From positions 206,857,293-206,921,292 of the forward strand of contig NC_064819.1 in NCBI RefSeq assembly GCF_024166365.1: a stretch of DNA of 64,000 nucleotides, given 5' to 3'. How positions within the stretch are numbered: position 1 is the stretch's first letter; each line of letters opens with the position of its first letter. Both the position numbers and the translations under genes were made by a program. Of the stretch, positions 23,149 to 34,700 are shown piece by piece. The stretch comes from Elephas maximus indicus. Lineage: Eukaryota; Chordata; Mammalia; Proboscidea; Elephantidae. The notes beneath the pieces are model-generated. The model saw only the letters and a program-made list of their open reading frames with translations. It did no database searches and had not been told where the DNA came from.

Positions 23149-23995
23149 TGTCTTGAATTGTGTCCCCACAAGATATGTATCAACTTGGCTAAGCCACGAT
23201 TCCTAGTATTGTGTGGTTGTCCTCCATTTTGCAATGTGTTGTAAATCCTAGCATTTATGCCTATGGGTTATGGTCTCATTTGGGAGTGAGCTGTCCACTA
23301 TGTTAATTATGAAGGATTTAAAACAAACAAAAAAAACCTTTGCTGTTGAGTTGATTTTGACTCATAGTGACCCTATAGGACAGAGTAGAACTGCCCCATA
23401 GAGTTTCTAAGGAGCAGCTGGTGGATTCAGACTGGTGACCGTTTTGGTTAGTAGCCGTAGGTCTTAACCACTGAGCCACCAGGGCTCCTGATTAGGATTA
23501 GGTCATGTTGAAGATTAGGTTATGTCTGTTATGTTAATGAGGCAGGATTAGGGTGGGAGGCAACACCCTTACTCAGGGCACAGCCCTAGAAGATGTAAGG
23601 GGAATTTCGCTGGGAAATCCCTGCATCACCTTTTACCTTACAAGAGATAAAAGGAAAGAGAAGTGAGCAAGGAGGGACCTATTACAACCAAGAAAGAAGA
23701 GCTGGGAACGAAGCATGTTATTTGCACCTGGGGTTCCTGTGCTGAGCACCTCCTAGATCCAGGGGGAGGACCGATGCCGAGGCACATGGAGATTTCCAAA
23801 GAAAGCCAGGCCAACAGATGTTGAAAGGAGACAAGAACCTTCCTCCAGAGCTGACAGAGAAAGCAAGCCTTCCCCTAGGGCTGGAGCCCTGAATTCAGAC
23901 TTCTAGCCTCCTAAACCGTGAGAGAATAAATTTCTGTTTGTGAAAGCCATTCACTTGTGATATTTCTGTTATGGCAGCTCTAGGAAACTGAGACA
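23149..23995 (+). mobile_element. Solo LTR, MaLR-like family, split by a SINE
   Basis: It starts TGTCTTGAATTGTGTCCCCA and ends ACTGAGACA, with flanks tttat/cttat. An AfroSINE at 23319-23490 is inserted. It is the same family as 18142-18606. Confidence 0.75.
23319..23490 (-). mobile_element. AfroSINE (short type) inside an LTR
   Basis: A reversed complete copy follows an A-rich tail at 23318 and ends with GAGCCACCAGGGCTCC. Confidence 0.85.
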
Positions 23996-24123
23996 CTTAT
24001 GTAAATTGCATTAAAATTTTTTTTGTACCATTAATTCATTTGGGTCTTAAAATTTCTATTCTCTTAGCAATTCCCAAAAGTTACTTGTATAACATAGATA
24101 TGAACTGTTTGTTGGTCTCTCCT

Positions 24124-24277
24124 GGAAGCCCTAGTGGCAGAGTAGTTGACAGCTATGCCTGCTAACCAAAAAGTCGACAGTTCAAATCCACTAGCCACTC
24201 CTTGCAAATTCTGTGGGCAGTTCCACTCTGTCCTGCAGGGTTGCTGAGTCAAAATCGCCTCAATGGCAATGGGTTTT
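24124..24277 (+). mobile_element. AfroSINE (short type)
   Basis: The copy runs from GAAGCCCTAGTGGCAGAG to GCCTCAATGGCAATGGG. It is the last repeat before the IFNGR1 3' end. 24278-24620 has nothing recognisable. Confidence 0.85.
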
Positions 24278-24626
24278 GGCCTCTCCTTGGTGATTCTCTC
24301 TTCACTCCGCATGCTTCTCTGGGCTCCCTTGGTCACTCCCATGACTTTGACCCCCTACTTTTATGCTAAAGGTTCCTAAAGCTCTATAGCTAAATCTGTT
24401 CTTTCTGAATCACTCAGAACTGTGTTCTGCACACTGGGTACTAAATATAGAAATATAGACATAAAAGGACCATTCTTAAAGAGGAAAATATTTTTAGGAT
24501 TATTTTAAAGATTAGATACTAACATTTAGAAAATAAGTATATAGCTTTCATGCATGGAAACAAGCGAAAGGATAAAAAATATTCTAACTATGAAAGACTG
24601 CCTAAGTGCTTCAATAAATGAACACA

Positions 24627-25176
24627 AAAATAAGTTTTAAAAGTATTTTATTTAAAAATCTTGAAAGGCAATGTTCTGTAAAAAATGTTCCTATTTACAC
24701 ACCCTTTATTCATTCTATTATTCATTCCACAATTTGAAAAGCTTTCAGCATTTCTTTTGAAATTAAGCTTTTAAAAGTGCTATATACATAAACTATCAAA
24801 AACAAACGCCATATCTAGGCACAGGAAAGAATAATGCATTACAGCTCTTTAAATGGCTAGAAAGACGTTAACATCTATCATCACAGGAAGCACGAGTATT
24901 ACAGAATGTCCATGGTTACTACTAACACATCTAGATGGAAGGCTTCTCATAACACAATGTTCTTTGTTTTTGAAAAAATAAAACGAGTTCTTGTAGTTTT
25001 CAGATTCAAGGTAACAGTGCCAAACAGGCTCTTTACACTTTTATCTACAACAAAACACTCTGTCTGGTTACTGTCAACTAAGATTCTATTTCTCAATTCA
25101 TCATCTTTTTATAAAATCAAAGTGGAAAAACTGTCAGGAAATCAGATGCTTTGAAGCTGGTGCATCTCAGTTGGCT
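24627..25176 (-). other. IFNGR1: IFNGR1 3' untranslated region
   Basis: About 550 bp of AT-rich DNA lies between the stop codon and the likely poly(A) signal at 24647-24652, close to the recalled human 3' UTR length. No repeat is recognised inside it. The exact cleavage position is inferred. Confidence 0.65.
24647..24652 (-). terminator. Polyadenylation signal AATAAA for IFNGR1
   Basis: The plus strand reads TTTATT, so the gene strand carries AATAAA about 525 bp after the stop codon. Cleavage would fall near 24625-24635. A second AATAAA-like motif was not seen at a comparable position upstream. Confidence 0.6.
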
Positions 25177-25746
25177 TTATGAACAGTCTTTGGAATCTGC
25201 TGTAAGTCTATAACCAATCAAGGACTCTTTACCACCACCATCCACAAGCAGGTCTACCAACACGTGCGGTTTATCGTAACCAAACGAAGTGGTAGTGTTT
25301 CTCGGCATTATGGAGTCTTGTCCTTCTGCCTTTATTTCCGTTTTATTACTTGGGGGAGAGTCAGAGTCAGATAAGCTGTTCGACTGCACGAGGCTACTAT
25401 CAGAACCATCTCTGGAGTGATACAAGTTTAAGGTGACACTGCAGGGTTCAGACTGGTTGCTACTTGAACGCAAAGAATTCTTTCTTACTGGCGTCTCGGG
25501 GCTCCCTGGGACCACATTAGAAATATTTTCTTCAGTACTCACCACTTCTATTTCACTAGAAACTTCTTCTACGTGCTCTACCTTTCCTGGACTGCCTTCT
25601 GTATGCATGCTTGAAATTGTTGCTGGAGACAGCTGCTCTCCACTGGTCACCTCATTTTCTAGGGCAATAGGTTGGTATGACGTGATCAACGATACATATT
25701 TTGATTCAGGTTTTGTCTCTGAAGTGGCACTTTTTACAACAGAGAG
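25177..25746 (-). CDS. IFNGR1: IFNGR1 coding exon 7 (cytoplasmic tail) and stop
   Basis: This exon encodes residues 284-472 and the TAA stop at 25177-25179. It begins after CCCTTAG with [19 protein letters not shown]. The tail is rich in Ser, Glu and Pro. The STAT1 docking site YDKPH is at 440-444, followed by VLVDLLVD and the ending KESLIGYR. The serine-rich stretch around residues 390-410 is about 11 residues shorter than human as I recall it, because a second His-Ser-Arg-containing unit is absent. Confidence 0.96.
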   Translation of the reverse strand, partial: LSVVKSATSETKPESKYVSLITSYQPIALENEVTSGEQLSPATISSMHTEGSPGKVEHVEEVSSEIEVVSTEENISNVVPGSPETPVRKNSLRSSSNQSEPCSVTLNLYHSRDGSDSSLVQSNSLSDSDSPPSNKTEIKAEGQDSIMPRNTTTSFGYDKPHVLVDLLVDGGGKESLIGYRLTADSKDCS

Positions 25747-28700
25747 CTAAGGGAAGAGAAATTAATGATTAAAAAAATAGTATATTAGTAAACTTAAGGG
25801 CCTGTCCTCAAAAAAAGTGACATACGGGTAACAGACCACTAAATATACCACTAAATGGCATATTTAGTATACCATTAAAATAGAGTAAGGTGGTTGCCTC
25901 CTCTTCGCTTTCTTTCTTTTTAATGAAAAAGATACTACATTAGGAAATGTTTTTTAAAGGATTTTTTAAAAAGTCACTGAATATCTCACCAATATACATG
26001 TTGCTTTTTGTAATTACCTTTCACATGTATCCATGTTATATTTGTAACAGGAATACACCTTATTTTAAAATCTTTTCACTATTTGCCTTCATTTTTATAA
26101 TTTTCAGTGGTTCATATTATTTCTTTAGGCTGCTGATGGTAATTTCTTTAATAGCAGATACTAAAATATTTCCAATTTTCACTACTACGGAACACCATGC
26201 ATCTTTTCATTTATAAAATTATTTCTTAGAATAAATTCCTAAAGAGTGAAATTACTGAGGCAAAGGATAGGGTGTATTTGTGGCTCTTCCTAGCAGGGTG
26301 TTACAGATTGAATTGTGTCCCCCCAAAGTCTGCACTGTACATCTTAACCTCTATGCCTGTGGTTATAATCCCATTTGGGAATGGGCTGACTTTGTTATAT
26401 TAGTGAGGCAGGATTAGTATAGGGTGTGTCTTAAATTAATCTCTTTTGGGATAAAAAGGGGTAAGACAAGCAAGCGATAAGCAGAAATGGGGAAGAGAGA
26501 TGCCAAGTCACACGCATGAAGATCGCCCAGAAGCAGAAGCTCAAATGATACAGGGGGCTTCCTCCAGAGCGGAAAGAGGCAGTAAGCTTTCCCTACAGCT
26601 GGCACCCTGAATTCGGACTTCTAACCTCCTTATCTGTGAGAAAAGACATTTGTTTGTTGAAGTCACCCGCTTGTGGTATTTGTTATAGCAGCACTAGATA
26701 ACTAAGACACATGGCTATATTACTTTTCACCAGCATGTATCAATTTTATTGCCATTTGTCCTACTGAATATTTGGGTTTATTTTTCCTTCTCAAATGGTT
26801 GTAAAATGGCATACTACAAGGTTGTTTTGTATTTAATTACCAGTAAGGATGAGTATCACATTAATTGTTGATAGTTTTTTTCCACTGTACTTAGAATATA
26901 GTGTTTTTATAATGAATTTAAATGTGCCCTTTGCAAATTACAGATATTATTCCCCTGTCATATTTGATGCAAACAGCTACCATTCCGTTACCTTTCAATG
27001 TTCTTTTCATCATACAAAGGCTTCTAAATAAGAAGACATTAAAATGACAAACTACTATTTTAGTCTCATTTCTTGCCATCTTTCCTTTATACTCCAACCA
27101 CAAAGAAGTGTTTCTGTATTTGCAGACCTTCAAAAACCATGCTTTCTTGACTCTGGGCCTTAGCACACACTGTCCCTTAGTACCTGGATAAACTGCTATC
27201 TGTCCCTCCAGACTGCTTGGGCATTGTTGCCTCTGGAGAAGCCATTAGTAACCCATAACCCTCAAGGCTGGATGAGGCACTCACTGGCACATGTGTAAAC
27301 CTCTGTCTTTGAACTTATCACAGTATACACTTAACTTCCTCTCTTACTAGACTTTAAGCTCCTTAATAGATGTATCTGTCTGTGCTTCTGCCTGTGCAAA
27401 AAAAAGTACCTGGTATGTAGAAAAAAAAAGTGTGGCTCTGGGGTACTCTAAGTGCTTTATGTTAGGTGACATGCTGTGGTATATTAGTCTACTTTAACTG
27501 TACATTAGTCTACAAAATTTAAGAAACTCAAAAAATTCAGTATAACAAATTGGTGTAATTAAAGGAAAATACTTAAATAAGTTACCAAAGACTTGGGTAA
27601 TGTGATGCTTTTTCTCTTAAAAGGATTTATCTTCTTAATCTGACAGCATACGAATACGATGATAAGTATTAGAAAGAATACAACAGCAGAAACAACTGGA
27701 ATCCAAATGGGATCTAAAAAAAAAAAAAATCACAAATTAGGATTAAGATGGGCTACTGCTACAGTTGATTCTCATTATTCACGGTAGTTGCGGTCTATAA
27801 AGTTGCTGTGAACACCAAATTAGCAAATACTGAACAACTGCTCCTCAGAGCAATACAGGGTTAGGTTCCTGAAAGCCTCTGGTCACATTTTCATCAACTG
27901 ATACTTAACCTTGCTTTATGTGTGTTTCTCTTGAAAAACACCTATTTAATATACTTGATTAACTTATTAACACTGAACTCAGAGCCAACAGCACTATAAT
28001 TTATGCCTGAATAAAGCTTATCTAACACATGTATTTTTCCTGTAGAGCACATTACAGCCTTTTGTGCTTAAGGAACAATAAACAGCCCTTCAGCACTATG
28101 CTTGAGGGCCATTTTAAACAGTGAAGTCAATAGAAAGCACAAAAATGTGAAACACATGGCACTAAATAGACTATAAAGGATACTTGTTTACAGTCTGACA
28201 GCTAAAATGAGAAGGCAGTGTCAACCTGTTTAGCCTGAGCTGGGAACATGTACGTTGGGTGACTTAAGAGTTTTGCTGTTCTGTGCACGTCCGTGAATAA
28301 CTGTGAAAGCGCTTATGTACTGACTTTAGAATTAAAAATTAAGTTTAGCAAGTAGGTGAATTTGAAAATATAGGATCTGTGAATTATGAGGATTGACTGT
28401 ATATCCATCAAAGAGTTATAAAGTCTTAGTGCTGTTCTTTAATAGATTTACCCATCAGGTAATCAATACAGTCAGAATTTTAAAGAACACTGAAACACAA
28501 GTGATCTGAGTAAAAAATTAGGTATCTGTCCTAAATACCAAAACAATTCTTTCCAGCTCTTTAATTCTAAGTCTTCTGTAGCTACAATGCCATGAAAACA
28601 GTGTGGTAAAAATAGGTTTTTCATAACACTTTCTTTGTAGCCCCATATAAGAGGTTTTCCACTTAAGCTTTTCTCTCGTTTAAAAAGGCAAAGGAAGAAT

Positions 28701-31700
28701 TTTAAAAATATATCTTCAGAAATAAAATTCTGGCACCATTTATAATTCTTAAAATAATGTAGCTCCACTCCTCAGAATCTTCTGTTACATTTTATTTATT
28801 TCAAGATTGCAGATACTTATAAAGATGCACACACACACGCACAGAGCACAGGTAGGAAGGCACCTTGAATGCAAATCAGCTAAAAAGAATAACATAAAAT
28901 AGGGATGATACATTCATAATCACTATTGTGTATTTTGCTTTAATGCTTCTTTTTACTTTCTCAGCACAATCTTCGGCACTTTTCACAGTCCTCTTCCAAA
29001 TTAACAGCACTCTATGTATCATGGTGGTGTTTGGCTGTCTGTGTAGAATTCTATTACCTCTAATTTCTATTCCAAAAGGTAAAACAATTACATAATGAGC
29101 ACCATGTTCGAAGTTCCATGTTCTGCGAACAGTACAGTTTGCAGCACTGACACAGGCAGGCAGGGGTTTCTGCTTATGGGCTACAGTGGCGCCACCATGT
29201 GGTCATAATATCCCACTGTATAATTCAGACTTAAAAAACTGTTAACTTGGGGGCATTTGCATTATTTCCTATTTTGTGCATTCAGTAAGATTTTATTTGC
29301 ATTATGCTACTTTATAATGCCAGTTCTAAAGTTCTGCTAAGTTTCCCCAACACATGGAAAAGATGATGAAATAAAATTAATAATTACTTTTAATTATTAG
29401 AAAAATGACCCATAATCATGATATAAATGGATCTATTTTTTTGTATTCATTTCTAGTCCTTGTCTAGTTAACATGTCACACAGCTGTAATCAATGAACAT
29501 TTCAATGAACATTTTTTAAACCTACAGTCCTCATAAAGAACATTTTAATGGATACACAGCATCATGTCATCCTGAAGTAACGAACTATTACATTATTATG
29601 CATACTTTGAAATGCTGACCTTTATGTACATAGTTTTATATATTTGTTTATATTCTTTCTTTCCTTGGTCAAAAGGTCACTATACCACTTTCCAAATTGT
29701 TTTTGTGTCTTTTAATGGCTAAGGAATTGTCTTATTTTTAATTTCCTTTTTTAATAGATGGAATTACTGAATATTTTTAAAAGAGAAAGGAAATTTACTG
29801 AAATTACAAAAGGATTTGCCTCTTTTCATACTATCCTATTTTAGTAATCACTTCCATATGCAGAACTACAAGAGTAAAGAAAGAAAAAATGGCAGGAACT
29901 TACATGCTGTGTTGTTATCTGAAACAGTAACACAATATTCTTCGGACTTTTCTGTTGTAACATCCCATCTATCTGCGACGCCTACTGCTGAAACACAGTA
30001 CTCAGCATTCAGTGAGGACACTGGAATACTTAACCTACACTGAGTCTCGTTGCAATTATCGGCCTGCTGAGGTGGTGTCTGCATAAAAAACAATAAAAAT
30101 GCATGGCTCCTTTTAAGAAGTACCACCATTTTCATCTTGTGAAAACTGAAGAAAACATATTTATGGTGTTTTTCATCACCACTGATTTATGATGAACATG
30201 TTTGAAAAAAGGTTATAAAAGCTTGAATATCAAAGTTCACTGTTAAACCAACAAATGTTCACTTGTCCTATGCCTGTAGTGCTAAAAACTTAGCTGGTAA
30301 AAGAGAAAAATATTTCATATGAAGAATAATAAAAGCATTATGGAAAGGCGGTAGGATCTCTTGGCATTAATACACAGGAGGGGTTGAGGCAATCCCTGGT
30401 AACAGATCATTCACTCAACTGGCCAAGGTGCCTGGGTCACCCATAGTGCCAGGCATTATATTTACCCCTGTGCTAGATCCCAGAGACACAAAGGTATGAC
30501 AGCAGTACCTGACTTCACGTAACTTACAATGTAGTGCAGAAGGGAGATAAGAAAGAATGTCACAGAGAGTAATGAGTAATGCAAGATGCATACTGCATAT
30601 AACAGTTGTCGTGTGCTGTCGAGTTGATTCCAACTCACAGTGTGCCTGTACGATAGAGCAGAACTGCCCCAAAAGCTTTTCTAGGTTGTAATCTTTATGT
30701 GAGCAGATTGCTAGGTCTTTTCTCCTGTGGAGCCACTGATGAGTTTGAACTGTTGACCTTTCAGTTAGCTGCAGTGCACTTAACCACTGAGCCACTAGGG
30801 ATTCTTTGCATGTAACTAGGATTAGCCAATCACGGAACAGGAAATCGTCCACTGTGTCAGAAAAGAATTCAAAGGGACAGTGATGACCCAGTTTAATACT
30901 GAAGAATGAGTAGAAATTTGCCAAATGAAAAAGGTGGAAAAGAGAGGCAGAGCCAACACATGGTGCCCTAGACAGGTGCACCATGCTGTCCCCTCTGCAG
31001 CAAAGATCCAAAAAACTAAGTAAAACAGATACAGACGTCAATCCTGGAAACTTGAGCATGAAATGAAGGGATAAAGAACTAGATCAAACACTGAATGGAA
31101 GAAGAAACTGATAGAAAACAGAGAATGAAGAGAAGTACGGAGTGAAGGTCCCCTGCCAACTATCATGGCACAGCATCACCATTTTGGAACACAGCCAACA
31201 ATGACCCCAGACAGGGAATACAGGAAGGCAACTTCACGGAGCTCCCAACAGGAGACAGAGCACCTGATGACCAGAGAAACAGGCTTTTCCACCCCTCACC
31301 TTTCTGGTACGTAGAAACGAGAACTCCCCCTATCCTGGTAGCCTCCATCGCCGAGGTCGACAATGAGTCCCCCACCCAGATGTCCTGCAGCTTTTTTCTA
31401 CTTTTTTTTTTTCCCTTTCTTTCTTCCTTGTCCTTCTCTCTTCCACTTAGCCCTATAAGCCACCCATCCACTTCCTGCCAGATTCTGCTGTGCCTCCATT
31501 TTTTTCTCACTCTTTCACCTACCCCTGTATGCCACCTCCCATCCCCACTGGCCCCTGAGTCTGCTCTGCCTCCACTTGCCGACCCCCACTGTGCCATCAT
31601 TTCTTTTTCCTTCTCCCACCTAGCCCCAATATGCCGCCTCCCTCTCCTTCCCGCCAGCCCCCACCACGCCTAGAGAGCCACTGGCCTGCTGCTGTCCCAG

Positions 31701-34700
31701 GTCCTACCCACCACACGTGCTGACTCCCACCGTGCCATGACTTTTTTCTTTCTTTTCCTGCTTTTCTTTCTCCCTCCCACCTAGCTCCGTACACCACCTC
31801 CCTCTCCTTCCCACCAGCCCTGCCACACAGCTGTGGGTAGAAAGTCACTGGCTTGCTGCCACTCAGGGTCTGTCCCACCCCCACCCACCGGCTCCTGCCA
31901 CATTACCTTTTTTTTTTTCCTGTTTTTTCTTTCTTTTCTTTCTCCCTGCCACCTAGCCCTGTATGCCACTTCCCTTCCCCACCAGCCCCCAGATCCACGC
32001 TGTCCTCACACACTGGCCCTCACTGCATGGCCAATTTTTCTTGTTTCTTCTCTTATTTCCTTCCCTTTCTTTTGCCCTCCAATCTACCCTACACGCCACC
32101 TCCTCTCCCTTCCTACTGGCCCCTGATGTGTACCTGCAGATGGAGTGCCACCAGCCTGCAGCTACCCCTGGTCCACCCTGGGCCACCTGCCAGTCCCCAG
32201 TGCACTGCCTTTTTTTGTTGTTGTTGTTGTTCTTTCCTTTCTTCCTCCAACCTAGCCCTGTACGCCAGCTCCCCCCTTGCCTGCCAGTCCCTGGGTCTGC
32301 CCTGTCCCCACCCTCTAGCTCCCACTGTGATGCCCCTTTTTTTCTTTTTCCTTTTCACCTAGCCCTATACACCACCTCCATCTCTTCCTTCTGAACCCAT
32401 CACACCACCACGGCTAGAGTGCTCCCGGCATTCAGGTCATACCACCTTAATGGGCCTGCACCACCCCTCCCCTCCTGCCACTTGTATGCAGCGGCTGAAC
32501 AGTGGTAAGCAAGTCCTTACCACTCCCAGTCCAACATCCTGGAGAATCTGGAGAGGGGATGTGAAAACTCCCACACTGCTGGACTGACATCAGGAAGCAG
32601 ACATCACCTGCCAGTCTGCTCTCAGCCATTTCACCAAAACAGTGTACAGCAAACTGAGCTCGCCTGCCTGCTGCTGCCCTGCCCACCCAGATAAGGTGGT
32701 GAGTGCTATAATGCTGACAGATGAGCAAGCAGCAGATCATACTTGGCTCACCTGCCCCAACATATTAAAACCAAAAAAAAAGCAGGACAAAAAAAAGAGA
32801 GAACAATCAATAAATAAAGAAACCAATACTTTAATGTCTCAGAGACAGCAGACAATATCAAAACATAAAAAAGCAGCACATGAGGGCTCCAACAAGTGAC
32901 CAAAATAAGGAATCAGATGACCTTTCGGTAGAAGGCATCGGAACTACCTGATGCGGAACTCAAAAAACTAATATTTAGGGCTGTCCATGAGATTAGGAAA
33001 GAGATCAAGGAAAACAGACAAGATCATGGAAAACACAGACAAAACCAATGAAAACATAATCAAAATCAAGGAAAACACAGATGAAGCAAGAGACAAATTC
33101 AGGAAAATAATACAAGAACAAAACATCAAAATAAATAATTAGAAATCATACAAAAACAGCAACTAGATATCCAAAGACAAACAAAATTTCAGAAATAAAC
33201 AATTCAATAGAAGGTTTTAGAAGCAATTTTGAAATGGAAGACAGTATCAGTGAGATTGAGAACAAATCCATTGATGCTACTTTAAGAAAAAATCAGAAAA
33301 AAGAATGGAGAAAAATTAAGAAAAGCTAAGAATGTGGCAAATAATCAAGAGCAAAAATTTGCATGTGACTGAAGTTGCAGAATGGGGAGAAAACAAAAAA
33401 TACAGAAAAGATTGTTAAAGATTTGCTGGCAAAAAAAAACTTCCCAAATATCATGAAAGACCAAAAGCTGACCATCCGATCAGCTCAATGAACCCCATAT
33501 AGGACAGACACCATACAAAAGTCACCAAGACAAACAAATCATAATCACACTTGCCATAACCAAAGACAAAGAAAGAATCCTGACAGCAGCTCAAGAAAGA
33601 CGAAAAGTCACAAAGAGGAAACGATAGGACTAAGCTCTGATTACTCAGCAGAAACTATCCAGGCAAAAAGGCAATAAATGACATACAGAAAACCTTGAAA
33701 GAAAACAACTGCCAACCAAGAACAACGTATCCTGCAAAAACTGATCCTCAAATACAATGGCGATATTAGGACATTTCCAGATAAACAGGTATTAAGGGAA
33801 TTCATAACAACCAAACCAAACTTAAAAGAAGTATCAACAGAAGTCCTTCGGTTAGAGAACCAACAACATCAGACAACCATCAGACCCTAACACAGGACAA
33901 CATCAGCCAGATACCAACTAGGACTTTCAATAATAAAACAAAACAAAGCTAAAAGACTTAAATCAGGGAAACAAAAACATCAATCTGTAAATGATGACAA
34001 CGTCAAAACAATAAAAGGGGGGCTAAATGGTATAGGTATAGAAATTTCAAATGCAGAGGAGGTCAAGGTGATATCAAGTAATGAAACAGTATTTCAAACT
34101 TATGAAGATAAGGTAAATTTCAAGGTAACCACAGAGAAAGTTAACAAACCTCCTTGTCAAAATAAAAAAGAAGAAAAACATACTCAGTAAACATAAAACA
34201 TATAGTAAGGAAAGAAATGAAAAGAAAATCCACAAACAGAGGGAACTCAGCACAGGAAAGTAAGAGTAACAAAGAAAGCATCAACACCACAAAAAAATAG
34301 CACAATATGACAGCATTAAACTCATAGACAATCATGCTGAATGTAAAAGGCTTAAATGCATCCATAAAGACAGAGAATGGCAGAAAAGATTAAAAAAACA
34401 CAACCCATCAATATGCTGTCTACAATAGACACACATCAGACACAAAGACATAAATACATTAAAAACCAAAGGATGGAAAAAAATACATCAAGCAAACAGT
34501 AACCAAAAAAGACCAGGAGTAGCAGTATGAATCTCAGATAAAAGAGACTTTAAGACAAAATCCACAATAAAAGACAAGGAAGGACATTATATAATGATTA
34601 ACGAGACAATTCACCAGAAAACACAACCTTAATAAATATCTATGCACCTAACAACAGAGCTCCAAAATACATAAGACAAACTCTAACAGCAATGAAAAAA

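Larger units (their letters stand above)
25747..27585 (-). other. IFNGR1 intron 6
   Basis: GT-AG intron of 1.8 kb. It holds one solo LTR (26299-26709) and an L2-like stretch at about 27120-27425; the rest is AT-rich unique DNA. Confidence 0.85.

Noticed and set aside
1..24600. Possible exons of the neighbouring receptor gene IL22RA2
   Set aside because: In human this gene lies downstream of IFNGR1, but no class II cytokine receptor motif with splice sites was found; every long frame here falls in a repeat.
30415..31059. Minus-strand open frame of 214 codons
   Set aside because: It crosses a SINE and the 5' end of an antisense L1, has no recognisable motif, and lies in an IFNGR1 intron.
31853..32394. 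Long overlapping open frames of 169 and 143 codons on the plus strand, with others on the minus strand
   Set aside because: They lie in the C/T-rich tandem repeat of an L1 5' UTR. Low-complexity Pro/Ser/Phe/Leu content explains the lack of stops; no domain is visible.
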